From Camelus bactrianus (Eukaryota > Chordata > Mammalia > Artiodactyla > Camelidae): a stretch of 64,000 nt of DNA. Both the position numbers and the translations under genes were made by a program. Of the stretch, positions 22,945 to 32,654 are shown in pieces. The stretch is taken from NCBI RefSeq assembly GCF_048773025.1, contig NC_133572.1:9951001-10015000 (forward strand), given 5' to 3'. Below the pieces are notes generated by a model. That model did not search any database and was not told where the DNA came from. It saw only the letters and a program-made list of their open reading frames with translations. How positions within the stretch are numbered: position 1 is the first letter of the stretch; each line of letters starts with the position of its first letter.

Positions 22945-24305
22945 TAGAAATAACCACTATCATAAAGTTGGTGAGCATCATTCCCATTCACATTTTGATC
23001 CTCTTACAACTTACATGTCCATAAACAAAATATAAATCTGTTTTGAATGGTTTTGATATTTTACATAAATGGTATTATAAAAAATAGCTTACAAAGCTTG
23101 CTTTTTTCTCTTAGCTTGATGTTTAAAATTTTTAAATGTGTCCAGCAAACATACACAGGCCTACTTCATCCACTTAAATTCTGTATAGTACCCTCACTGT
23201 GTTAAAATGGCACAATTAATTCACCTATTGTTCTAGTGATGGAAATTCAAGTTGTTTCCAAACAGTGACTGCTACAAAAAACAAACAAACAAACAAAAAA
23301 AACAAAACACCGGGAAAAACATTCTCTGAACATACCTCTAAGGGCATGTTCACCAATGTTTATCTAGAGGTATACACTTGAAGTTGCAACTTTCTGGGTT
23401 AGAGGCTAGGACAGTTTAAATAAAATAAAAGCTAATTTTCAAAGTGTTTGTACCAACTTACATCCTCGCTGAAGTGGTTGAAGATATTGTTTCCTCCCAC
23501 CATCACTCGGTGTTGTCAATCACTTCAAATTTTCCCAGTATGATGGTGATAAAAAAAAAATCATTGTATTTTAATTTTATTCTCTTGAATTCAGGTGTGC
23601 TTGAGCATCTTTGATTTATTGTCTTTTGGGTCTTGGTTCTGTAATTTTCACTCTATCCATTGCTTACCTCCCTATTGGGTTGTTCATCTTGTTCTTACTG
23701 GTTTGCAGGAACTCTTCATGTATTCTGGATTGTAATCCTCTATTAGTATATGTATATTTCAAAAATCTTTCCCAATTTTGGTTTGCAATATAAGTCTTTA
23801 AATAATGTCTCTGTCAGATGCAGATTTTTAATTTTTTTTTAACTTTAACAATTTATTTTCCTATGGCTGATGCTTTTAGTAACAAGGACAAATTCTGCCA
23901 TTTTTTCTAAACATTTTAAATTTCACTTGTCTTATACGGATCTTAATCTACCTGAAATTTTTTTCCCCATAACAGAGGCACTGGAAACCAAACCCAGGAC
24001 CTTGTGCACACCAAGCAAGTGCTCTCCTACTGAGCTATGTCCTCCACCCACCTCAAATTTATTTTTTTTGTACTGTGCGAAGTAGAGAAATACTTTCCTC
24101 CTTTTCCTTAAATGGCCACTTATCTCAGAACCCTTTCCGCAGCTGATTAATAACTGTTATACATCAAGTTCCCTGTATAGATTTGTCTCTGTTACTGGAT
24201 TATTGATTCTTTCCCCTGGTCTATTTGTCTTTCTTGTGTTAATACAATACTGTTTTAATTACTATACCATATAAGTCTTTTATCTTGCTATTTTTTTTTT
24301 TTTGG
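22945..24305 (-). mobile_element. L1 ORF2 3' region, opposite to its neighbour
   Basis: Read on the plus strand it is reverse L1: GGAAATTCAAGTTGTTTCC, GTGTTTGTACCAACTTACATC, GGTGTGCTTGAGCATC, GGGTTGTTCATCTTGTTC, then CTGGATTATTGATTCTTTC and TGTTTTAATTACTATACCAT. A SINE interrupts it at 23961-24049. It is an old L1M copy. Confidence 0.78.
23961..24049 (-). mobile_element. Camelid tRNA-Ala SINE (short copy)
   Basis: The reverse head CCAAACCCAGGACCTTGTGC ... CTCCTACTGAGCTATGTCC is clear, with almost no tail. Flanks ACCTGAAATTT (23950-23960) and ACCTCAAATTT (24050-24060) form an 11-bp target duplication with one mismatch. Confidence 0.88.
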
Positions 24306-24940
24306 TACCTTGGGTCAGCAATGCTTTGACCAACTACAGAATAAACTTGTGAAGCAAAATACTTGAGGAAATAAATTTCTCAAAATGATAAGATGTTGGC
24401 ATTGATTTTGGAATGTTATTTGGAATAATTCACGGTGGTACCTGTTAGTGATATGTGAAACTATCTGAAAATGTTTTGAATCAAGGCCAATTGCTGTGAT
24501 TTTTTGCCTTACAAAGGAAATTGCCTCTGGACTCTGAATTTTGTATCAACTGTGTAGATGGATTTTCTTCCAAAGTTGTATAGAATTTTGTTAAACATTG
24601 GTGCTATCAGAAATCCTTGTTTTCAGTTTTTTATAATAGAAAACTATGTGTATATGGAAAAAATATTTGGTATGCAAAAGAACTAAATTCTGAAATAGTA
24701 AGACACATTAATCATAATATGGTTTCTATGGTGCATAAAAAATCCACATACATTTAAAATGTTTACTGTAAAAATTATTTTGGGGGGACTTAGCAAATTT
24801 TAATTTATGATTGAAGGAGAGCTAAGGCAATATCAAATCTCTGCAATCACATACTTGTAAACTTTCAATGTCTTTCCATTGAATACTTTACAAAGGCAGA
24901 CAAGGACATTTTTCACTTGAGCCTATTAGCTTTTATACTC
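24306..24940. other. No recognised feature
   Basis: AT-rich. No gene or clear repeat was seen. Confidence 0.45.
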
Positions 24941-24944
24941 TCAT

Positions 24945-25165
24945 TTCTTTTTTTTATTGAAGTATAGTCAGTTAACTATGTTGTGTCAGTTTCTGGTGTA
25001 CAGCATAAAGTTTCAGTCGAATACATATATTTATTTTAATATTCTTTCTCATTATAGGTTACTATAAGATATTGAATATAGTTCCCTGTGCTGTACAGTA
25101 TAAACTTGTTTATTTTATATATAGTAGTTAGTGTCTGCAAATCTCGATCTCCTAGTTTATCCCTT
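24945..25165 (-). mobile_element. 5'-truncated L1 3' end
   Basis: The reverse artiodactyl L1 3'UTR: a T-run, ATTGAAGTATAGTCAGTTAA, TTTCTGGTGTACAGCATAAA, AGTTCCCTGTGCTGTACAG, ending near CTAGTTTATCCC. About 220 bases survive. Confidence 0.85.
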
Positions 25166-25484
25166 AAAAATTATTGAACATACTGAAAATATACAAATAG
25201 AAAAATTAAGAACATGGAAAAGATCTTACTATAGTAGTAATTAGAACTAGTCAAACAGCAACTTTTCTGACACTGAGTTCTCAACACTTGCCTGTTGGGA
25301 AATTCCGTCTGAATATAGCATCATTAATTTAAACTCAGCATTTCTCAAGGTGGTTTACCCATATATCACTTTCCCCTCTTAGCATTCTCATTTCTGTTAT
25401 TGGTATTCACTGTCTTTACAGTTTCCCAGGTTCAAGACTTTGGAATTATCCTTGATTTGTTTTACCTTCCTGTAATCTATCTAT

Positions 25485-26010
25485 GGTAGGCGGAATAACA
25501 ACACCTCCCTCCCCCACCTGCCAAAGACATCCACGTCCTCACCCCTGGAAACTGTGCATATGCTATGTTACCTGGCAAGGGGCAATTAGGGTTGGAAATG
25601 GAATTAAGGTTGCTAATCAGCTGTCCATAAAATAAGGCGATTATCCCGGTTTGTATGGGTGGGCGCAGTGTAACCACAGGGGTCCTTCCAGTGTTGAGGA
25701 TGGAGATAGGAGAGTCAGCGTTAGAGTGATGCAGCTTCAGAGAGACTCAACAGGCCATTTCTGGCTTTGAGGATGGAAAGGAGCTACGAGCCAAGAAAGG
25801 CAGGCAACGTCTGGAAGCTGGAAAAGATAAGGAAACAGATCCTCCCCTGGAGCCTCCAGAAGGAATGCAGCCCTGCCAACACCTTGATTTTAGTCCACTG
25901 GAACCCACTTCAGACTTCTGACCTTCCAGAATGGTAAGATACTACATTTCTGTTGTTCGGGACCAGCAAGCCTGTGGTAAATTGTTAGAGCAGCGATGGG
26001 AAACCAACAC
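25485..26010 (+). mobile_element. MLT1-type LTR (ERVL-MaLR fossil)
   Basis: Solitary LTR-like stretch. CCAAAGACATCCACGTCCTCA, ACAGGGGTCCTTCCAGT, GCTTTGAGGATGGAAAGG, GCCCTGCCAACACCTTGATT and the end GTGGTAAATTGTTAGAGCAGCG follow the MLT1 pattern in order. No internal retroviral genes are visible. Ancient and much mutated. Confidence 0.68.
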
Positions 26011-26149
26011 ACTCCAATCACCAGTTACGTCTTCGTCGGTTCTTACTTTACACTTCCTCCCAAGGGACTCTCACCTCAACTTCAAACGCAGTGTCTAGTT
26101 CAGGCCTTCATTTGTTAGCTGTGGATGTTGCAATAGATTCCTAACCACG

Positions 26150-26267
26150 AGACGGCAGAAATAGTTCTAAATTGTGAGTAAGGATACCTGGGTTCTAGGT
26201 CTGTTTCTGCAATTGATTAGCTTGTGACCTGAAGAAACCTCTGTGCCAAACTTCCTTGCCATCTACT

Positions 26268-26304
<37 letters not shown>

Positions 26305-26380
26305 CACACTCACACAGTATCAGAAAAGGACTAAGTTGAATAAGATGATAATTACATTTATTTCTAGCTCTCGAAAGGGC
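26150..26380 (+). mobile_element. MIR SINE with (CA)n inside
   Basis: GGATACCTGGGTTCTAGGTC, GATTAGCTTGTGACCTG, then after the microsatellite a region like AATAAGATGATAATTACATT follow MIR. The CA tract (26270-26309, with one AAA break) is internal. Confidence 0.6.
26270..26309. repeat. (CA)n microsatellite
   Basis: CA repeat interrupted once by an extra A pair. CA-like sequence continues for a few bases to about 26316. Confidence 0.93.
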
Positions 26381-26384
26381 CAGT

Positions 26385-27060
26385 GTATAGTCTACCTCTT
26401 ACCTCCTCACTACTTCAATCCCTCCTGTACATCAGTCCAGAATTCTTCTTAAAACCTACTTGGTATATTTATTTTTTTCAATTGAGTTATAGTCTGTTTA
26501 CGATGTTGTGTCAATTTCTGGTGTACAGCACAATTTTTCAGTCATACATGAATGTACATATATTCATTTTCAATTCAATTTATTTTATTATTTGGGGAGG
26601 GGAGGGAAGTTAGGTTTGTTTGTTTGTTTTTAGATGGGGGGGACTGGGGATTGAACCCAGGACCTCATGCATTCTAGGCATGTGCTTTACCACTGACCTA
26701 TACTCTCCCCCTTAAAACCTACTTGGTATAAATTACATACATATGTGCAAACTTGCATTGATTTTTTCATTGCTTACAGGGTAAATTAGTCCTAATTAAA
26801 AATCTTTCACAATCTGCTCACACTCCATCTCTCTCCAAAAATTCTTTCTTTCCCAGAGTACCCTCTCCTACCTATTTCAGCAAAATGGGTCTAATCATTC
26901 ATTCCTCAAACATGGCACACTCAGGCTCATCCTCTTTCCTACAGTAGCCATCCCACGTACTTCTAGTTATGTGAGTCCCACTGTTTCTGTAAGAGTTCAG
27001 CATCTATCATCCTCCACAGGCACTGCCACAATTGCTCCCCCTCCACAATTACTACTTACA
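26385..27060 (+). mobile_element. L2-like LINE, split by a composite retroelement
   Basis: CTCTTACCTCCTCACTACTTC before the insertion, and TTGCTTACAGGGTAAATTAGTC, CTGCTCACACTCCATCTC and CATGGCACACTCAGGCTC after it, fit L2 coding-end text. The split is at 26448-26730. Confidence 0.5.
26468..26710 (-). mobile_element. Chimeric retroinsert: tRNA SINE fused to an L1 3' end
   Basis: On the minus strand the insert begins with a full SINE head and tail (26710 down to about 26581; B box GGTTCAATCCCCAG, then a C-rich and A-rich tail). It passes directly into about 110 bases of L1 3'UTR (26580-26468: GAATATATGTACATTCATG, GTGCTGTACACCAGAAATTG, an A-rich end). One perfect 20-bp duplication, CTTAAAACCTACTTGGTATA, flanks the whole (26448-26467 and 26711-26730). 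No second duplication is visible at the internal junction, so both parts appear to have inserted in one event. Confidence 0.85.
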
Positions 27061-27064
27061 CTGT

Positions 27065-29430
27065 GTTTCTCAAATTAAATTATAATAGGAACTTAACAGA
27101 TGATCTAAATTTTCCAAGTCAACACAGGGTTGAGGATGATGAAGGGATGAGAGAAGAGGGATAAAGAAAAAGAGAAACTAGTTCAAAGGGTTGGGAAAGC
27201 TTTGCCTTTTAAGTCTCTGGAAAGAGTGAGGAAACAAATGTAGTCACAACTGATCTGGTACCCACTTGCTTTAATAGTTCTTCCTTTAGGGGTATGTCTT
27301 GTCTCCTGAGGTATAAGTCCTTACTGACAAGGTCATTTCTCATGTTTCTTTCTATCCCTATCATTTAGAAAAAGTTTTATATCTTACCAAGAAAAGTTAC
27401 TTATTTGTTTGCTCAGTATGTAATACCTAAGTAGTAATGACATGAACATATCAAATCCGGTTTTACTTCCACCGTTCATGAGGGACACAAAATACTCAAA
27501 GAGGACTGAATCAATGAGTTCATCCATCAAGTATTTATGAAAAGCCTACTTGAGCTCAGTATATGTTAGCCAAATAATCCCCAAGGCTGGAATACGTAGG
27601 CTCTCACTTAATCTCCCTCATTTCTTGGTCTCCGGAGCCCACCTTCCGAGCAGCACTTTTTGTTCTGTGCCAAACATGACTCATAGTTCTCTGATCCCTC
27701 TCGAATTTGTCTGGATTCTGGGAGGGAGTTCTCCAACCAGTGGTCCAAAGCCTGCTTCACTGCAAGCGGACAGTCACATGAATCCAAAAGGTGGCTCATT
27801 TATACCCCACCACCACCACCACCAGAAAAGAGCAATTTCTTAAGAAACTGGGCATCTGTGGAAAGTAGTATAAAAAATTAATTTCCATCTTGCAACTTGA
27901 TGAAACATTTTTAGATTTACTTGATTTAGTTAACTCATAATAGCACTTATCCAGATTCTTTGCCTGAAACTGTCCAAACCATCTACTCAGCCAATATGTG
28001 CAATTCTGACTCCAGCATCGTCGCCATGGGGGCTTTATGATTTTGCCATTCTATTCTGAAAGCAGGATTTCTCCCCGATCGATTTACACCCTCATACTCC
28101 GTGATGCTAACAGCTGAGTTGTCACGATGGAGGTGAGCTCTTGGCTCAGGTCTCAGGTAACGATTTTAACCCAAAGTGAACCTGAGTACTTGGTCTGAAA
28201 TCTCAGACACCATGTCAACACAGATCCATCACTGGGAATCTAGGGTGATAATATTTAAGAATTGCTACATATGGCTAACATTTGTTTCTGCTGGTTGTTC
28301 TTTCTCTATCATGTACTCTCTTTCAGTTTTCTCTTTCCTTTTCTCCCCCCACACTGAAATGTATTTCCGCAGACATGCTGTGCCAACTGTCAGTAGCACA
28401 AAATGCCTCCTTCTTTGGCTTGTCAGTGACATAAATTTCCTCTAGCATATCCTGACAAGGGCATCGTATTTGAGATGTCATTTCTTCCTCTCATTTAGTC
28501 ACAGATTTTAAGTTTCTTTTAAATATTCTGTCTCTTTCTCATACAAGTTTCTTTGCCTATACAACATTTTTTTCTTTCCCACACAGAACGTATATTTCTA
28601 TATGACATAATAAAATGGGTAAGGAAATGACTGCTTCAGCTTTCTACAACCACAATATCTTGGATCTAATAGACTATGAATTAGTTATCACAGTCATATG
28701 TATGTATGTAGACATACATATACTTGCTTGACGTGCATAACCACCTTCAAACCATGAGTCGTGTAAGACATACTAAGTCACAGGTATAAATTAACTAATG
28801 CTGATTTAAACATACGATACAGGTCTACCCACATAGCTACGATTGCTCACACTTCTATTTGGTCCAGTCTTCCTCCCTCTCTTCTCCTTTTTAACCATGT
28901 TCATCACCACCAGGAGTATGAGGTACTGATGGGTAACCTGGCTATTGTGCCCAACATTATCTGGAACAGTGTTCAGATGAAGTGCTTTGTCAGAATGGAA
29001 ACCACTGGACTTCAGAGGACAGTGCAAATATTTCTTCATGTTTATGTTATACCATCTCATTTGAAGATACAGAATAAAACTTATATGGGCGTCTTTGAGT
29101 CACCCTTTCTTCTAAGAATCCACACTCCTTTTCTTTTCTTTTCTATCCATCAGCACCATTGCTCCACCCCATGACACCCTGGCTCTGTCATGAAACAGCA
29201 GAGGGGAATTCATGGCTCCGTACAGTCCTTCATGGAAGTGGGCTTGGGTGTTTCGGATTCTTCAGAGCAGAGCGACTTTAAAGCAAACAAATATTTCTCT
29301 TTCTGACACTGGTCATACTCAATGCAAAATTTCAGAGTACAATCATGCTATGAAGAACCAGAGTTGAGGATAAGAAGAAATAAAGGGATAAAGAAGACAG
29401 ACAGCTCTCTTCTACCACAAATATGTAACA
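27065..29430. other. About 2.4 kb unannotated
   Basis: No gene was recognised. There is a short (CCA)n run near 27808-27823 and a near-palindrome TATGTATGT-AG-ACATACATA near 28699-28718. Open frames of up to about 97 codons have no recognisable product. Confidence 0.5.
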
Positions 29431-29439
29431 GCTAGCTGT

Positions 29440-30240
29440 ACGTAGCAGACACAGAGGCCCAGAGTCTTGAGGCCCAGCTCAGGGTGACCCAGGCTAAATA
29501 ATGGCCTGGACAAAACTCTGACTGGCCTGAGTCTCAGGCCTCAATGGGACACTTGCTTTAGGCTGGAGAGGTACCCTGAACAGATAGTGAGGCTTTGAGG
29601 AAATTGCCTGGAAATGTCTTGAGGAACTCAGTCCAGGCTTTATGACAGTAGGGTGACTCCGAGGATACAGGCAAAATTTGACTCATGCATGAGACTTAAC
29701 AAGGAGGATGCAAATAGCAATGAACATGGAACAACGGTGAGTATAAAAACTAAAATGGGGAAAAGACCAGTGCAGGCTTCAAGGTAATGTTGACAGAAGT
29801 TCAGAAGGAATAAAACAGCCTAGGATGAAATCCCTTAAACCAGTAAGAAGTCTAATAATAGAATATAAGCTCTGTAAGGGCAAGGATCTAGGGATTTGTT
29901 GGGAGAGGCAATCTGCCAATGGGCCCTATGAGCCCCTGCATAGACTTACAAAGTATGCCAAGAATACAAGGTCTTCACTGGTCCTTACCTGGGCCATTTT
30001 TCAGGGTTATATTTGTAGCAAGCACAGTGTTCCTCTCCTGCAATGCAACCCAGTGCATATGGAGGCAGCCATGTGGGCTCGTCTGTGTCATCCTGTGGAA
30101 ATTGGGGGTTGCGAGAAACTGGCACAAGCAAACATGAAGCTCACACTGCCTGCTGTGAAATGAGTAATAAAACCCTTTGCCTCTGACCCCGGAGCCTCGT
30201 GTCTCCTGCCAGCATCCATGGCACAGTAACAGGCTAGTTT
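29440..30240 (+). mobile_element. Possible LTR-like fossil
   Basis: The right part has an LTR-like close: AGTAATAAAACCCTTTGCCT followed by a GAGCCTCGTGTCTCCTGCC stretch, resembling an R-U5 end with its AATAAA signal. TATAAAA occurs near 29743. I cannot name the family, and no internal viral genes are visible. The 112-codon frame at 29825-30163 overlaps it and is not taken as a gene. Confidence 0.33.
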
Positions 30241-30244
30241 ATTA

Positions 30245-30738
30245 GCTTGAAAGTAGAATAAAATTCCAGACCCTTCCTCAGCTCTAGTCCCAGCACCTAG
30301 AATAATAACCCAGCAAAGAGGTGCCATTTGATTTGTTAAGTGGTCCCTTACTTAATGAATATCTGAATTTGCTTTATCTTACTAGTAACCTCCATGTGTG
30401 AGCACTAAATTAGTCAATATATGTTTGTAAAATCACATGGCATATTATTTATTCATGAAAAGATCACACAAGATGTGTACTGCTCAAATTCAAATAAAAT
30501 GGAGTTAGTGAGATTTCTACTAAGAAATGCTGCTAATAACTTCTGAATGTTTTTCAAATGTTAATCAGTTACCATAGGTATTTGAGAAAAAGCACTAAAA
30601 TCTCACTTATATAGTATATATTTTAAATTCATGTGTTTATTTTTTTTAAATGCATTTTACAAAGATAGTGAATACCTATTAATAAAGAAATGAAAAAAAC
30701 CTCTCACTGTTAATTGTACACAGACTAAAAATCCAGAT
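30245..30738. other. No recognised feature
   Basis: AT-rich. No gene was seen. Confidence 0.45.
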
Positions 30739-30758
30739 CAAGAAGCCTTGGGAAAATA

Positions 30759-30911
30759 GAGGGGGAGAGTATAGCTCAGTGGTAGAGCACGTGCTTAGCA
30801 TATATGAGGTCCTGGGTTCAATCCCCAGTGCCTCCATTAAAAAAAAAAAAAGTAAATAAATCAGTAAACCCAATTATCTACCCCTCTCCCCCAAAAAAAA
30901 GTGTTAAAAAA
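30759..30911 (+). mobile_element. Camelid tRNA-Ala SINE
   Basis: Very clean head: GAGTATAGCTCAGTGGTAGA, GCTTAGCAT holding the AGC anticodon triplet, and GGTTCAATCCCCAGTGCCTC. A perfect 19-bp target duplication, AAGAAGCCTTGGGAAAATA, flanks it (30740-30758 and 30912-30930). Probably a fairly recent insertion. Confidence 0.95.
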
Positions 30912-30934
30912 AAGAAGCCTTGGGAAAATAAACA

Positions 30935-32075
30935 ACATAATTTTCCACTTCACCCTGTGCAGGACACTGGTCTCAGAGCCTCTGAAGCTACTGACATTAA
31001 CCTCTCACTTCTAACTATAATTGATTTATCAATAAAATAAATAACTACTGATTAATGGTAACTTTCAACAGAATCTTCATCCAGTTATATACTAAAACAA
31101 AAAAACAGTTTAAACTTAAACTGTCATTTGCAAGCACATGTGGTGTACTAGTCTCTGTGCTGTATGCCTTCACTTAACACCGTGCTGCATAATCTCTGAG
31201 CAACACATGGCCAGTGTTAAGCCTCTATAACTGGCTCATTATATTTTTCTCAATATGTTGCAATCCTTTTTGCATGTGGGCTCCACACCTTTCTAAATAC
31301 TTGGTAATTTATGGGAAAGGCAACATTCTTTTCCTGGTGAGAGGCTGCAGAATTTGTTTTCGCTGAAATGGAGAACTTCCTTTTTTATTTCAAACAGTGT
31401 GAAACTGTAAACTACCAGCAGGGGCACAAGTAACGCTGGAACAAGACTTCAGAGAGCAAAATGGGTCATCAATGTCTAATTCAAGTCGAGAAAGACGGCG
31501 ATTGCCTTGAAACAACCTTACTGAATAATCTTCTCTAGATGTCTAAAAGTATGTTGAAGGTGAAAAGTACTTTATTATAAAGAGTGAAATGGGACCACGT
31601 AGATCACCTCAATTACACTTTTTACCACCGCTCTTCACTTTTTCTCCAAATAATTCACCCCCATAGGATTCTAGAGCACCAGGACTTGGACTAATATGAC
31701 CATTAAAATCCCATGTTTGTAAGATGAAGTTCAAATAAAACATTTAGGTTATTCAGATCATCACATTTAGTGTAAAAAAATAATACCCTTGGAAGAAAAA
31801 GAAATACGGAAATATATGGATTTTCATAGGAGTTGATGTATCTAATGACAATAGATTACTAAAATGTGTATGTATTTTTATGTCCTCACATAACAAGTAT
31901 GACAAATATGCAGCTTTGTCTCACTTCTGCTCTGAAGCAGAATTTTCAAAGATGATCAATAATCTCATTACAACCAAATTAAATTGTCTTTCTTTGATCT
32001 TCATTTTGAAAGCATTTTTAACATTATTAGTCACACCCACTTTCTCAAATATCTTTTCTCCTCTTAACATATGTA
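30935..32075. other. About 1.1 kb unannotated
   Basis: No recognised gene or repeat. Confidence 0.45.
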
Positions 32076-32079
32076 GCAG

Positions 32080-32235
32080 TCATCTCCTCACTAGTCTGTT
32101 GCCACCACTGGAGGACTGAAGATCCTTGATGGTGGAGACTTATCTTATTCCATTAAGTATATTTCTACTGTACCTACCTAAGTGCTTGGAACACCCTAAA
32201 TGACTAATAAATGTTGATTGAATAAATAAATCTGT
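32080..32235 (+). mobile_element. L2 LINE 3' tail
   Basis: TGATGGTGGAGACTTATCTTATTCC ... TAAATGTTGATTGAATAAATAAAT is the L2 3' end on this strand. Confidence 0.6.
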
Positions 32236-32454
32236 ATTCCCCCCAGTTTTCAATGTAGATCATTTTTATCTCTACACACACTTCTTTGGCTTCCACCTGT
32301 TTATGGAAAACATTCAAATATATCTGTCTATTCATCCACTTCCCTAAGATCTTAAGTCTTTCAACTCCAACTGATTGATGGACTTTTCCCTCTGAATACC
32401 CTACAATCTCAACATATATAAAATTAAATTAATAATAATTTCCACAAATTCAAT

Positions 32455-32650
32455 CTGCCCTCAGAACTACAATTGAAGAGATACTTGTTGACATCTTTAT
32501 GTCAAAAGCACAGCACTAGGCCATGCAGTTGAGACGAATAAGAGTAAACCATAGTGTCTGCCCTCAAGCAGCTTATAGGCTGGTAAGGGAGATGAGCACT
32601 TTTAAGGCACAGTGTGCAGGGTGATGAGCATTGTAAGAGAAAAGCAAACG
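32455..32650 (-). mobile_element. L2 LINE 3' region
   Basis: Reverse L2: AGCACAGCACTAGGCCATG, GTCTGCCCTCAAGCAGCTTATAGG, GGGTGATGAGCATTGTAAGAG. Confidence 0.55.
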
Positions 32651-32654
32651 AAAA

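Noticed and set aside
7716-26309. CRISPR-like spaced repeats
   Set aside because: The only short repeats are CA microsatellites at 7716, 15331, 18038 and 26270. There are no regular spacers, and the genome is mammalian.
29825-30163. 112-codon plus-strand frame
   Set aside because: It overlaps an LTR-like repeat end and has no recognisable product.
30759-30835. tRNA-Ala gene
   Set aside because: The tRNA-like stretch is followed by a SINE tail and flanked by a 19-bp target duplication, so it is a retrotransposed SINE head. The same applies to the other copies.
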